Source: Sphingobacterium sp. CZ-UAM
Lineage (GTDB): Bacteria > Bacteroidota > Bacteroidia > Sphingobacteriales > Sphingobacteriaceae
Direction of reading: 5' to 3'
NCBI RefSeq assembly: GCF_002000245.1
Contig: NZ_MTCM01000011.1
Coordinates: 47,463-111,462 of the forward strand
Length of the DNA stretch: 64,000 bases
Part shown: one piece after another, positions 24,626-34,056 of the stretch
How the letters are laid out: each line of letters begins with the position of its first letter
Position numbering within the stretch: position 1 is the stretch's first letter
Notes under the pieces: generated by a model
Seen by the model: the letters and a program-made list of their open reading frames with translations, nothing else
What the model was told of the DNA's origin: nothing
The model's database searches: none
Program-made: the position numbers and the translations under genes

Positions 24626-25687
24626 ATGAAAATTTTCCATGTCTTTTTGGCACTATACATTTGTGTGCTAACGTTTTCTTGTAAAAAAGGAAATAATGAT
24701 ATTCCTACAAAACCTAAGGCTGAAGTGCAAGATTCCACAGATGGAATTTTTGGCGCTATAAAGAAAAATTCTGATTCTATTCGTTTTCTTCCATTCATAG
24801 GCCCCTCTCTAAAATTGAAGACTTATGACGGAGCTAATCAGACAACACATCCATCAGTTCTTTACTTTCCCGAAAAATGGAACAAATGGAAATTGTGGAT
24901 GGTGCACACGCCTTATCCGTTTTCTAGAGACTATTATGAAAACCCAAGTATTGCTGTTTCCAATGACGGTGTGAATTGGACAACACCTGTCGGGCTAGAA
25001 AACCCCTTGGATTATTGCGAAAAGAAAGATAATGATAATAAATATCATTATTCAGATGGTGCTTTAGTTTTTAGAGAAGATCTTAACGTCCTAGAATGTT
25101 GGTACCGTTATTCTAAAAATGGAGCTTTGGAGCAAATTTGGAGAAAAACTTCAAAAGATGGAATAACGTGGACAAAGAAAGAATTGGTAATAGAGACTGA
25201 TGCGCAACCGAAGAATATGATTATGTCACCTGCCGTGATATGGGAAGATGGAAAATATAAAATGTGGGCAGTGACCGCGAGTCCTTTTAGGGTTCAATAT
25301 AGAGAAGCTGTTGATGGAATAAAATGGACAAATCCTATAAATTTAAAGGTTCCGCTTCCGAAAGATATAACAGCATGGCATGTTGAAGTAAAGAATACAG
25401 ACTTGGGATACGAAATGTTGCTAAACGTATCAGATAATAGGAATAAGGAGGTTAATACAAAATTTTTAATGTCATCGTTGTCAAAGGATGGATTGAATTG
25501 GGATGAATTTAAACCCTCAATTATACTTCCTGATCAGAAAGATAAATGGAATGGGAAAATGATCTATAGATCTTCTTTCATCAAAATTGATAAGCTCTAT
25601 ATAGTATATTATTCTGCGATGGCGCATAATTTTTCATGGGGCTTGGGGATAGCGATGGGAAATAGTTTACAAAATCTGACCTATTAA
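24626..25687 (+). CDS. Five-bladed beta-propeller glycosidase-like lipoprotein
   Basis: Using ATG at 24626 gives 353 residues that begin with a clean lipoprotein signal (MKIFHVFLALYICVLTFSC); an ATG-like upstream extension to 24569 would add 19 hydrophilic residues and is less likely. The mature part repeats blade-like units: THPSVLYFPEKWNKWKLWMVHTPYP, NPSIAVSNDGVNWTTP, KTSKDGITWTKK, SSLSKDGLNWDEF. S-x-D-G-x-x-W repeats with a W at the end of the strand are typical of GH43/GH32-like and sialidase-like propellers. Catalytic acids cannot be assigned safely. Codon use is AT-rich compared with its neighbours, which may point to transfer. It may act on a surface glycan with the dehydratase product. 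Confidence 0.65.
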   Translation: MKIFHVFLALYICVLTFSCKKGNNDIPTKPKAEVQDSTDGIFGAIKKNSDSIRFLPFIGPSLKLKTYDGANQTTHPSVLYFPEKWNKWKLWMVHTPYPFSRDYYENPSIAVSNDGVNWTTPVGLENPLDYCEKKDNDNKYHYSDGALVFREDLNVLECWYRYSKNGALEQIWRKTSKDGITWTKKELVIETDAQPKNMIMSPAVIWEDGKYKMWAVTASPFRVQYREAVDGIKWTNPINLKVPLPKDITAWHVEVKNTDLGYEMLLNVSDNRNKEVNTKFLMSSLSKDGLNWDEFKPSIILPDQKDKWNGKMIYRSSFIKIDKLYIVYYSAMAHNFSWGLGIAMGNSLQNLTY

Positions 25688-26236
25688 TGTCTGATTAATA
25701 TCAAACTTAAATCACCAATTAAATATATAGAAAAATCACCATTTACGGTGAAGAGGAAACTGGTAAATACTGAGTTTTAAACAGATTTATTTTATGAATA
25801 ACTATTATCGTAGGTTTCTACACCGCAAAAGGATCTTTATAATAAAGAGATAAGGAAAATAAAATAGATCTTGATTTTTCTTCCAAAAAAGCTATATTGT
25901 GTATAGTCATCGTATTACACACAATATCCGCTATGAAAAGTTTCTATTCCTGTAAATTGCAGGATGTTTTCGACTTATTTTACAACATAAACACATTGTC
26001 CTTCTCCCCGTTTGGGGTATATGGACAAGAATCGATTTATGCGTAAAAATTTCTACTATATTTATGTGTTTTTCTTTTGTAAAACAATTCTTTTCTAATA
26101 GTTGTTTTTAAGAAAGAGGTAATTGATGCATGAGCGGCTCAGATTCCCTTTGGATCTTCGAGTAAACGCCAAATATACCGAAAAGCGATATAGCTGGGTA
26201 TAAGACTGATTATAAGACGGAATAATAAACAAGCAC
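25688..26236. other. Intergenic region before the usher-locus regulator
   Basis: 549 bases. A 9-base inverted repeat ATATTGTGT / ACACAATAT at 25894-25902 and 25919-25927 encloses a 16-base loop. A 37-codon frame follows from ATG 25933 but has no recognisable features. No complete promoter could be assigned. Confidence 0.45.
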
Positions 26237-26845
26237 ATGATTACGGTAGGCATTATTGATAGAGACGAAAGCGCAAGAATGGAAACCCAGCGAATACTTG
26301 ATCAAGAAAATGAAGTGGGTGAAAATAGGATCGAACTTCTGTTTGATACAAGCAGCGGACATATAGATCGGGCTATGCTTGCGCCAGATGTATTGATTGT
26401 TGATATTGCAGATCAAGAACCTTTACTTGTTGAACATGCAAAAAATGCCTTTCCAAAAACTGAAATTATCGTATTAACCGAGCTGGCTGATGTAAGAACG
26501 GTGCGTAACTGCTTTCGATATGGGGCGGTCAGCTATCTATTGAAACAGACTTGCCTGCCATCTTTGGTGTCCGCGATTTATATTACCCTAAATGAAGGTT
26601 CATTTGTGAGCCCCAGTGTCAATAGAGCCTTGATCGAACAGAGTTTTAAATCAAAAAAAGTGGAAGATCTGTTGACCGCCCGTGAATTGCAGATTGCCAA
26701 AGGAATTATCGAAGGGTTAAGTTACAAGATGATCGCCCAAAAGTATAGCATTTCATTGGATACCGTGCGGATCTATATCAAACGAATTTACAGAAAGCTA
26801 CAGATCAACAGTAAAGGTGAACTGATCGCGCAGTTGACAGCTTAA
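26237..26845 (+). CDS. Response regulator with LuxR/NarL-type DNA-binding domain
   Basis: 202 residues. The receiver (about 1-120) keeps the acid pocket at IIDRD, the phospho-acceptor Asp56 in LIVDIAD, the Thr of IIVLTEL and the Lys of SYLLKQ, so it looks able to be phosphorylated. The output domain (about 140-200) starts LTARELQIAKGIIEGLSYKMIA and continues TVRIYIKRIYRKL, the standard LuxR helix-turn-helix. No histidine kinase gene is adjacent, so it is an orphan regulator. It lies 85 bases before the usher-like gene on the same strand and is the natural candidate to control the chaperone-usher-like locus. Confidence 0.88.
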   Translation: MITVGIIDRDESARMETQRILDQENEVGENRIELLFDTSSGHIDRAMLAPDVLIVDIADQEPLLVEHAKNAFPKTEIIVLTELADVRTVRNCFRYGAVSYLLKQTCLPSLVSAIYITLNEGSFVSPSVNRALIEQSFKSKKVEDLLTARELQIAKGIIEGLSYKMIAQKYSISLDTVRIYIKRIYRKLQINSKGELIAQLTA

Positions 26846-26930
26846 TATTTTGTTACATGAACATGTGACCGACAATATTTCAATCTCTTCGAATTTAGCC
26901 TGAATTTTATGGATAGTTGAACCGTACGAT

Positions 26931-29762
26931 ATGCCAATAAGAAGCCGCTGGATTTTCCTGTTTCTTTTTTATTTTGCTGTTTTGTTATCCATAGCGAAAA
27001 GTCAGCAACAGTACGATATTGCGTATTATTTTGAACGTGATACAATACAAATTACATCTTCACAAACATTCTCCAATAAATTAAATATTAGTAATCGCAC
27101 AGATAGACCAATTGAATTAAAGCCTACAGCAGTTAACACTGCGGCTCTTCGGGGCTTAATAAAATTGCCGCTGTCGATTACTTTAAAGCCCAAAGAAACG
27201 AAGTTGTTTCCGCTAAAATATATCGCCGATCGCCAGACCATTGCTGAGGGAACACAAACCTTTACAATCGGATTTGAATCGAATGATCCCTCAATAAAAA
27301 TACAGGAACATCAGTCTTTTTATACACAGTTGGCTATGGAACAGTCTTTCCTCATACAGACTGAACAAGCTGAATATTACCTGGACCAGGCCACGGGGCA
27401 GACACAATTTTTAGTGCGGGCGATCAATCGGGGGCTGGTACCGCTGACGGCTCAGTTGCGTTTTCCTAACCTTTCTCCTGATCTGGAGATCATTGGTGAG
27501 ATCATGCCATTCACCATAGCCGCGGGAGGTCAGTCTTTGTTGACTTTTACGACCCGGTTGCGGAAAAAAAATACAAATGTGGATTTTGATGTTGATATTC
27601 AGGCCATCGAGGGCGGTGGTAGCGTGTTGGCCACCGATCGTATCCGTGTAATGACCGTGGGAAGTGTAAAGCGTTTCTTTTCCAATATGAATTTGCAAAA
27701 TCAACCTTTTGACAATCGTGCTGCTTTACGTTATATCAATCTGGGGAAGGATATTTCAGTTTACCAGTTGCAGGGGGATGGTAAAATTGATATAAACGAT
27801 AAAGATAGATTGAGCTATCGCATGAATCTCGATTATTATCAGGATCAACGTACTTTTAATTTATACGATACCTACCTGGATTATGATACCGATAAATGGG
27901 GCGTGAAACTGGGGAATATCTATGAAAATCTTGATCAGTTCATCAATGGACGAGGGATAAAAGGGACCTACAAATTCGATCATCGGCGTTCCCTCAGTTT
28001 GTATGCAATCCAGAACAATTACATGTTGTTCACGGAGATGGATAATCCAATTTCTGGTGGGGAAATTGTTGGCCTTAAATATGCTATTCAATCCGACAAA
28101 AATCAGGAGAACAGCATCGCTTACTTACATAGCAATAATGACTATCGTGGTGTGCGCAGCAGTCTGTTCAGTGGTAAAGGTGCTATTGATTTAGGCAATA
28201 ATAATAGCCTTTTCTTGGAAGGAGGCACAAGCATCGAGCAGGTTGAAAGCGGAAATAATAGGCTAGCCGTAGCAGGGGGTATAAATTACAATAACGCCTT
28301 TCGTAACTATCAGATTACAAGTGTCAACTATTATAGCTCACCGTACTATGTGGGTCTGCGCAGAGGTCTTACCCAAACAGATTCGCGTATAACGATGTTG
28401 CTGGACAACGATCGAAACCTCTCTGCCCGGATCAGCTATATGGATAATAAACCAAAGTACCTTACTGGGGATAGAAACTATTTTTTTAATAATGCTTCAA
28501 GGATACTGATTTATGAGTTGGGGTATCATACTGGCCTTGGAAAGTTGCAACTTGATCTTAGGCCCTATTTTATGGCACAACATGCTGCATACCAGAATTG
28601 GTGGGAAATGGCAACTAATCCGGGGAACTGGAAGTCGAATTCCCTTCGTACAGTAGCCGATCTTAATTTTTTTACCTCAAAGCACCGGTTCTCGCTGCAA
28701 ACAGATTATGGATATACCTACAGAAATACCTCCAATAGACCTATTGCGCCATTTCATTCGGTCCGCATCAATGGTAATTATACGAATGCATTTTTTGGAT
28801 TTAATACATTTATCCAGATTAATCCGTACTACTTAAGTGATCTTTTGGCAACCAGCGTAAATTCGAATTACAGCATTTATTCATTGGGGCCAAACACGCA
28901 ATTTTACGCCTTTAATAATCAGCTGCATGTACAGTTTTCGACCATGTATAGCTATTATGGTTTCTCCCGAAGTAATAATCTGTCGGTAAATGGTCATGTC
29001 CGCTGGCAGATAAAAGATAATTGGAATCTGACAGCCGATATATTCTATACCGCAATAAGCGGAAAATCGTTGTTTCTTGTAGATCCGAATTTCCCGCCTG
29101 ATCCTAACCCATTGAATAGATATTCTTTTAATAACAGACAGATTCGACTGGGTATAGAAAAGAATTTTGGTCGACGTGCCGGTCAGAAAGGTCGTAAGCT
29201 GGAACTTACTTTTTTTGAAGATGGTAATAATAATGGTATAAACGATGGTAATGAAGCCAAAGCCCAGGCCGTTTTGGTGCGAATTGGAAAGGAGGTGGCA
29301 CTAACAGACGAGAAAGGTCGTGTGAAATTTGTGGATATGGTGGCCGGCCCATATAGCGTACAGGTGGAGAATGGCAAAGGCTGGGTCTCGCAGGGGCCAA
29401 TCAATGTATTGATGACTAAAAACCAGCGGTTGGAAATTCCACTGATAAAAACAAGGCCATTAAAAGGCCGTATTAAGATTGTCGAGAATAGGTATCTAAA
29501 ATCAAGACCGCAGCTAGGGGGAATAAAAATAACCGCGGTAGACCGCCAAGGGAAAACCTACAGTACATTAAGTTCAGAAAACGGTGAGTATATGTTGTAT
29601 CTTCCATTGGGGAACTACCGCATAGCTGTTGTTACCGAAGGAATGCCCTTCTCGATCGAAAATCAAAATTGTGAGATAGAAGTAAAAACGGATAAGGATG
29701 CTGTGATTCCCGATTTTAACTATCGGGATGAGCGTAGAAAAGTTGGTGTTAAACGCTTTTAA
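26931..29762 (+). CDS. Usher-like outer-membrane barrel with N-terminal Ig-like and C-terminal regulatory domains
   Basis: 943 residues. Signal peptide (about 1-24, ending AKSQ). Residues about 30-235 form beta-sandwich domains (NISNRTDRPIELKP, LKPKETKLFPLKY), then about 500 residues of amphipathic strands with many Tyr/Asn (KWGVKLGNIYENLDQFINGRGIKGTY and similar), typical of a large barrel. The C-terminus has an SdrD-B-like segment with an acidic DGNNNGINDGNE loop near 761, and a carboxypeptidase-regulatory-like fold (about 845-905). The gene overlaps by 4 bases, tail to tail, a pilin-chaperone-subunit operon, so I infer it is the outer-membrane secretion pore for that fibre. It does not show the canonical FimD signature. 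Confidence 0.6.
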   Translation: MPIRSRWIFLFLFYFAVLLSIAKSQQQYDIAYYFERDTIQITSSQTFSNKLNISNRTDRPIELKPTAVNTAALRGLIKLPLSITLKPKETKLFPLKYIADRQTIAEGTQTFTIGFESNDPSIKIQEHQSFYTQLAMEQSFLIQTEQAEYYLDQATGQTQFLVRAINRGLVPLTAQLRFPNLSPDLEIIGEIMPFTIAAGGQSLLTFTTRLRKKNTNVDFDVDIQAIEGGGSVLATDRIRVMTVGSVKRFFSNMNLQNQPFDNRAALRYINLGKDISVYQLQGDGKIDINDKDRLSYRMNLDYYQDQRTFNLYDTYLDYDTDKWGVKLGNIYENLDQFINGRGIKGTYKFDHRRSLSLYAIQNNYMLFTEMDNPISGGEIVGLKYAIQSDKNQENSIAYLHSNNDYRGVRSSLFSGKGAIDLGNNNSLFLEGGTSIEQVESGNNRLAVAGGINYNNAFRNYQITSVNYYSSPYYVGLRRGLTQTDSRITMLLDNDRNLSARISYMDNKPKYLTGDRNYFFNNASRILIYELGYHTGLGKLQLDLRPYFMAQHAAYQNWWEMATNPGNWKSNSLRTVADLNFFTSKHRFSLQTDYGYTYRNTSNRPIAPFHSVRINGNYTNAFFGFNTFIQINPYYLSDLLATSVNSNYSIYSLGPNTQFYAFNNQLHVQFSTMYSYYGFSRSNNLSVNGHVRWQIKDNWNLTADIFYTAISGKSLFLVDPNFPPDPNPLNRYSFNNRQIRLGIEKNFGRRAGQKGRKLELTFFEDGNNNGINDGNEAKAQAVLVRIGKEVALTDEKGRVKFVDMVAGPYSVQVENGKGWVSQGPINVLMTKNQRLEIPLIKTRPLKGRIKIVENRYLKSRPQLGGIKITAVDRQGKTYSTLSSENGEYMLYLPLGNYRIAVVTEGMPFSIENQNCEIEVKTDKDAVIPDFNYRDERRKVGVKRF

Positions 29763-31177
29763 GGAGCGACAAAGCTAAAAATAATATTGGCCGAATAGGC
29801 ACCGGCGGGCTTATTGAGGAGCATACTTGTCGCGCTCGCAGGGATACTGTAAAGAATGTTGAGATTACGGTCTATCACAGGGTCGGCATTCTGGATAAGC
29901 TGCTGGGCTGTGGTGGATAGGGTAATGGTATTCATGCCGCTTTGACCAGCCATCGGACCAATGCGCAATACATTTAATGGGATACTATTGCCTCCTGAAG
30001 CAAAGTTTGTCGATGTCGCGCGCACGTAAAGGTTGTATGGCGTGGTTTTACTCACCTTAAGATGGGCTGGCATATTTAAATTGACACCATTTTTATAATC
30101 ATTGGCTGTTGCAAAAGCAAGATTGACGGTTTGTTGATTGGCAACGATTTCGCCGAGGTCGCTTACGACGACAGACAGGCTTCCGTTTGCCTGTGCCTGT
30201 AGGCTGCCACTGGGATAGGCTGACGATAGTTTGTTCCAGCTGTAGGTTAGCGGAACAGTATATGTGCCTGCCTGTACAAAGTTTGTTTTCAGTTGGCTTG
30301 CTCCAATACGATAGGAATAGGTCAAGGATTGATTGTTGTTGGTCGGAACAGCGATACCACTGGTATTGGTCAAAGACTGATCCGTGGTGGATAGAGCCCC
30401 GGATGTCGCATTCGCAATACCCGTTAAGGTTGTATTCACGGTTGAGACAGGAATGACCGGTAATGCATTATAGGCTGAGGTGCTGCTAAAGCTAAATTGA
30501 GTATTCCCAGTTTTAATACTTGGTATATAAGGGACGGTGGTCGATAGCGGTATAACGCTGTTACTACTGATGCCATTCGCAGCACGATAATAGCTCAAAT
30601 CATTGATTAGAATGCTCGTTGTACCGATACTCGCCGGGGGACTTATAAATCCGGGGACACTGATGGAGAAATCTTGGCTCGCGGGGGTAATGCTGCCGCC
30701 TAAAATGCCTGAGGCGGTAAGCGATAGCGTAGTTTTATAAATGCCTGCAATCCATGTTTGATTTGCAGTAACAAAACGTGAGTTGAGAATAACCGGTCCT
30801 GCAGAAACACTTACTGTGGCTAGCGAACTGACTAAAACTTGATCGGTAGTTGATAGGGTGACATCATTACTTGATCCGAGAAGCGAAAGGTTGTTAATTT
30901 TTTCTAGTTTAAGGTGTGTTACATTTAAGGGGACTGTTCCCCCGCCTGTTGTACTGACAAAACTCGTGCTGTTAATTGCCCGGGTACTGATTGTTGGGAG
31001 CAGGGCGATTAAAGTAAAAGAATATTGGCCACCGGTAAAACTTTCGATATAGTCCGTACGCCCTTGGATATTTGCTTGCGGCAGATTAATCGTGACTTGT
31101 GCCCTAGCAAAAGATATACAGTGACCTATACTAATCAACAATGTAGCAAAACTAATATGTAATTTCCTTCTCCGCAA
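29759..31177 (-). CDS. Three-module pilin-like subunit (tip or adhesin candidate)
   Basis: 472 residues with a signal peptide (about 1-27). Three repeated modules are visible. Each has an LSTT-x-Q segment (LSTTDQ at 108-113 and 262-267, LSTTAQ at 420-425) followed 30-40 residues later by an A-G-x-Y strand (AGIYKTTLSL 144, AGTYTVPLTYS 303, AGAYSANIIFSF 458). The third module (ANDYKNGVNLNM, H, V, PYNLYV, LN) matches the single-module pilin at 31979-32503 residue by residue in layout. It starts inside the last 26 bases of the chaperone gene, so translation is probably coupled. A multi-module subunit beside a one-module pilin suggests a tip adhesin or shaft-tip linker. Confidence 0.65.
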   Translation of the reverse strand: MRRRKLHISFATLLISIGHCISFARAQVTINLPQANIQGRTDYIESFTGGQYSFTLIALLPTISTRAINSTSFVSTTGGGTVPLNVTHLKLEKINNLSLLGSSNDVTLSTTDQVLVSSLATVSVSAGPVILNSRFVTANQTWIAGIYKTTLSLTASGILGGSITPASQDFSISVPGFISPPASIGTTSILINDLSYYRAANGISSNSVIPLSTTVPYIPSIKTGNTQFSFSSTSAYNALPVIPVSTVNTTLTGIANATSGALSTTDQSLTNTSGIAVPTNNNQSLTYSYRIGASQLKTNFVQAGTYTVPLTYSWNKLSSAYPSGSLQAQANGSLSVVVSDLGEIVANQQTVNLAFATANDYKNGVNLNMPAHLKVSKTTPYNLYVRATSTNFASGGNSIPLNVLRIGPMAGQSGMNTITLSTTAQQLIQNADPVIDRNLNILYSIPASATSMLLNKPAGAYSANIIFSFVAP

Positions 31178-31955
31178 TTTTTAAATCATATTGGCTGCCT
31201 GCGTCAAGTATCGCAACCGCGAGATATCGACCAGGGGCAAGTTTACCAGGTAGGTCTACACGGACCCATTGTTCGGAATCGGGAAGCATGGCTACGGCCA
31301 CAGCCTCCACAGGTGTCTCTTCTCCCGTTTCTATATTGGTCAGCTCAAACCGTACATAAGCATCCTTATTGATCTGGCCTGTATTTTTAACCTTGACTTC
31401 CATCCGGCGTACAGCGTTACCGCCCTGAACAGTAATAGCGCCTTTATCTTCATAGGCAAGAAATTCCAGATCACCAGCTTTTAAACCTGTTGGTGTATGG
31501 TATACTTGAATACCGACTTCAATCAGGACGTTCATCTGCAGTCCATTTGCCTGCGCAGCTTTTTGCTCTTTAACCTGCGTAAAGAAAAGCATGCTATGGC
31601 GCTGCTGTTTTGTTGTCGGATGATCAGGGATTGTCATGGAAAGATTGACCACTTTTATTTCCCCAGGAGCGAGCTGTACCGTATTTTCAGATAGGGTAAG
31701 CCACGAAGCATTTGACCCGGCATTATCCCCTATGGCATAATACCGTTTGCTGCCCAAGGAGTCACGGTCCCAGTCTTTCAGGTTTGCGATAAAGGAAAGT
31801 GTGCTCGCGGAGGTATTGTTAAACGTAATGGCCTGACTGACGGTCTGTCCGGCTTCACCGGTAAAAAATATCCGGGAAGGTGAAATGGAAATACCCTGTC
31901 CGTGGACCAGGGTATTGCATATCAGGATAACACATACTGCTAAATAATATCTCAC
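31152..31955 (-). CDS. PapD-like periplasmic pilus chaperone
   Basis: 267 residues with a signal peptide (about 1-19, ending VHGQ). Residues about 20-130 look like the first immunoglobulin-like domain of pilus chaperones: ISISPSRIFFTGEAGQTVSQAITFNN, then W-x-x-LSENTVQLAPGEIKVVNLSMTIPD and QRHSMLFFTQV. The second domain (about 150-267) has VKNTGQINKDAYVRFELTN and a final DLPGKLAPGRYLAVAILDAG. Such chaperones hold pilin subunits by donating a strand and deliver them to an outer-membrane usher. It lies 23 bases after the pilin gene and overlaps the next subunit gene by 26 bases. Confidence 0.72.
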   Translation of the reverse strand: MRYYLAVCVILICNTLVHGQGISISPSRIFFTGEAGQTVSQAITFNNTSASTLSFIANLKDWDRDSLGSKRYYAIGDNAGSNASWLTLSENTVQLAPGEIKVVNLSMTIPDHPTTKQQRHSMLFFTQVKEQKAAQANGLQMNVLIEVGIQVYHTPTGLKAGDLEFLAYEDKGAITVQGGNAVRRMEVKVKNTGQINKDAYVRFELTNIETGEETPVEAVAVAMLPDSEQWVRVDLPGKLAPGRYLAVAILDAGSQYDLKIAEKEITY

Positions 31956-31978
31956 GAATAAACTGTTTAGTCAGATTT

Positions 31979-32503
31979 TTATTGTTGTGTCGCTGTATAA
32001 GTTACTGTAGTGCTATAAGTCGATCCTGCAAGGTTTAATAACGATGCCGGATTTGAGATCGTATAATCCACGGTATAGATTGCACCTGTGGATGCCGTCG
32101 AACCATTGACCAGAGGAGCAGCAGTAGTGCTAAGTGGTACATTGGCAACTGGAGTTCCACCGTTGGCGGTTGCAGCCGGTACAGTAACTGTAACAATATT
32201 TAGTGCAGGTCCACCAGCTGGTGTAAATGTTCCACCAGCGGTTACCGTAAGGTCATAGGGCTTATTGCTGACCACCGTAAAATGATTCGCTTTCGTGACC
32301 GTTTTTGACGCCGCATAATCGGCGGCTGTGGTATAATTGAAATTTACTGTTGGATCAGCCCCTAAGGTAATAGAGATGGCATCTGTCAGATTAATATTAA
32401 CAGTGACAGGCGCTGATGTTGCGGTTGGATTTTGCGCTTTTGCTTGAAAACCGAAGCATATGGCGGCGACGGCAATAAAGACTATTAATAGGTTCTTTTT
32501 CAT
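31979..32503 (-). CDS. Single-module pilin-like major subunit
   Basis: 174 residues. Signal peptide about 1-23 (ending AKAQ), then a Thr/Ala/Val-rich beta protein: VTVNINLTDAISITLG, DYAASKTVTKANHFTVVSNKPYDLTV, PLSTTAAPLVNG and the last strand AGSTYSTTVTYTATQQ. The LSTT...AGxY pattern is the same as that repeated three times in the downstream subunit. Low charge and many Thr residues fit an extracellular fibre subunit. It is the first gene of the leftward operon, as is usual for the most abundant pilin. It does not contain the disulfide pair of classical type 1 pilins. Confidence 0.65.
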   Translation of the reverse strand: MKKNLLIVFIAVAAICFGFQAKAQNPTATSAPVTVNINLTDAISITLGADPTVNFNYTTAADYAASKTVTKANHFTVVSNKPYDLTVTAGGTFTPAGGPALNIVTVTVPAATANGGTPVANVPLSTTAAPLVNGSTASTGAIYTVDYTISNPASLLNLAGSTYSTTVTYTATQQ

Positions 32504-32699
32504 AATTTCCTCGTTTTACGGATATAATAGGAGTAAAGTTAATCAGGATACAAAGGAAATACAATGCAGGATAGTCACATAATGATGTTATAAATTAGAG
32601 GATGTATGCGCGTTTGCAAGTCGAATTTACAGTAGTAAATAATGAGGTTTAGCGTACTCTTTTTTGGAACCATTATCCGAAACTATAAATCAAACCGCC

Positions 32700-32707
32700 T
32701 ATATTTG
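32700..32707 (+). promoter_or_regulatory. TAnnTTTG box immediately before the acyltransferase start
   Basis: TATATTTG matches the Bacteroidota -7 element. It ends 7 bases before the preferred ATG (32715), which would give an almost leaderless transcript; no TTTG element sits at the usual 19-21 bases upstream, so this is weak. Confidence 0.3.
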
Positions 32708-32714
32708 CGCTCAA

Positions 32715-33761
32715 ATGGCTGAATCCAAAAGAATCTATCAAATTGATCTGTTTCGCTTTATCGCTGCATCCGCAGTGGTACTGTATCACTATTTATATCG
32801 GGGATATAAAGGCGGAAATATGTCTTTGCTGCGGTTCGATGAGATTGGGGAATATTTCAAGTATGGGTATCTTGGTGTAGATCTTTTTTTTATCATCAGC
32901 GGATTTGTGATCGCCTTTTCCATAAAACATCGTTCGCTGCCCAAATTTTGTTATTCACGTTTCAAACGTTTGTATCCGATGTATTGGATCTGCTTGATCC
33001 TAACATTTGTGATCTCTTATTTCTTTGGCGCCCCGCGTTATCTGGTTACATTCAAACAGCTTTTGGCCAATTTTACGATGGTTCAGGAACTGCTCGGTCA
33101 GGGTAATATAGATGGCGCCTATTGGTCCTTATATGTGGAGTTGAAATTTTACCTCATTATAGCCATATTTCTTATTATAAACCGGTTTAAGCAGATCAGT
33201 TTGGACTATCTGGTTTACTTTTGGTTGTTGTTGTCAGCTTTGCACCTGTTTGTCGGGCCATCAGCAATTTACGATGCCATCCACCATTTTTTTATTTTGG
33301 ATTGGAGTACTTATTTTATTGCGGGCATTGTCTTCTGTCAAATTTTCCTACAGGGCCCGGCTCTGAAGCATTTTATTGTATTGCCCTGCTGCCTATACCT
33401 GTCCATCGATGGAGCTATTGGTCGCATCCACTGGTTAGCAAGAACATTCCATAGTGATTTTTCTCCCTATATTATTGCTGCGACAATCGTTGTATTTTAT
33501 ATAGTTATGTTATTAGTTTCCTGTAAAAGGCTTCAATATCTCAATTCGCCAAAATTTGTCAAAATCGGGATGCTCACTTATCCCTTATACCTTATTCATC
33601 AGCATATTGGTTTTATTATTTTCAATCGGTTTCATGAACATGTAAACAAATATGTACTTGTTTCTGCTGTTACGCTCCTGATGTTGGCTGTTGCTTATGT
33701 CTTAAGCGATTGGGTAGAGCCACGTATGATGAGGCTATTTGCGAAGAAAAGGCAATATTGA
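32715..33761 (+). CDS. Acyltransferase 3 (OafA/YrhL-like) membrane protein
   Basis: 348 residues from ATG 32715 (the frame also allows TTG at 32664, which adds 17 residues without support). KRIYQIDLFRFIAASAVVLYHYLY is the family N-terminus with the catalytic-type histidine, followed by GYLGVDLFFIISGFVIAFS and YSRFKRLYPMYW, both hallmarks of acyltransferase 3. About ten membrane helices. GAYWSLYVELKFYL is the conserved W-S-L-x-x-E segment. It probably acylates a surface sugar; the acceptor is unknown. Its last ~420 bases are duplicated in decayed form at 36088-36552, beyond two lipoprotein genes. Confidence 0.88.
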   Translation: MAESKRIYQIDLFRFIAASAVVLYHYLYRGYKGGNMSLLRFDEIGEYFKYGYLGVDLFFIISGFVIAFSIKHRSLPKFCYSRFKRLYPMYWICLILTFVISYFFGAPRYLVTFKQLLANFTMVQELLGQGNIDGAYWSLYVELKFYLIIAIFLIINRFKQISLDYLVYFWLLLSALHLFVGPSAIYDAIHHFFILDWSTYFIAGIVFCQIFLQGPALKHFIVLPCCLYLSIDGAIGRIHWLARTFHSDFSPYIIAATIVVFYIVMLLVSCKRLQYLNSPKFVKIGMLTYPLYLIHQHIGFIIFNRFHEHVNKYVLVSAVTLLMLAVAYVLSDWVEPRMMRLFAKKRQY

Positions 33762-34056
33762 ATTCTACTCAAATAGTGTTTTTGATAATTAGTGTATTAT
33801 TGCTAGAGATCAATTCTGATATAGTTGTTCAAAAAAAGGTTATTTAATAGTGGTTAATTATTTAAAAACCTTTCTTTTTTTTTATTTGCTGTGACTGTAC
33901 TGAAAAAACAGAACTGAAAAAACAGAATTCATAATAATCAATTAATATTGTCGTTAAGAGCTGTTTTGAGAAAATGTTTTGAAATAAATATTTTTGTATA
34001 AATAAAAGTATATTTTACTTATATTTATAGAGAGATTTTTTAACGAAATAAAAATT

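Noticed and set aside
25933..26046. 37-codon ORF after the inverted repeat
   Set aside because: No homologue pattern, signal peptide or neighbour that supports it.
32664..32714. TTG-initiated N-terminal extension of the acyltransferase
   Set aside because: The added 17 residues do not fit the family and overlap a TAnnTTTG box; ATG 32715 is preferred.
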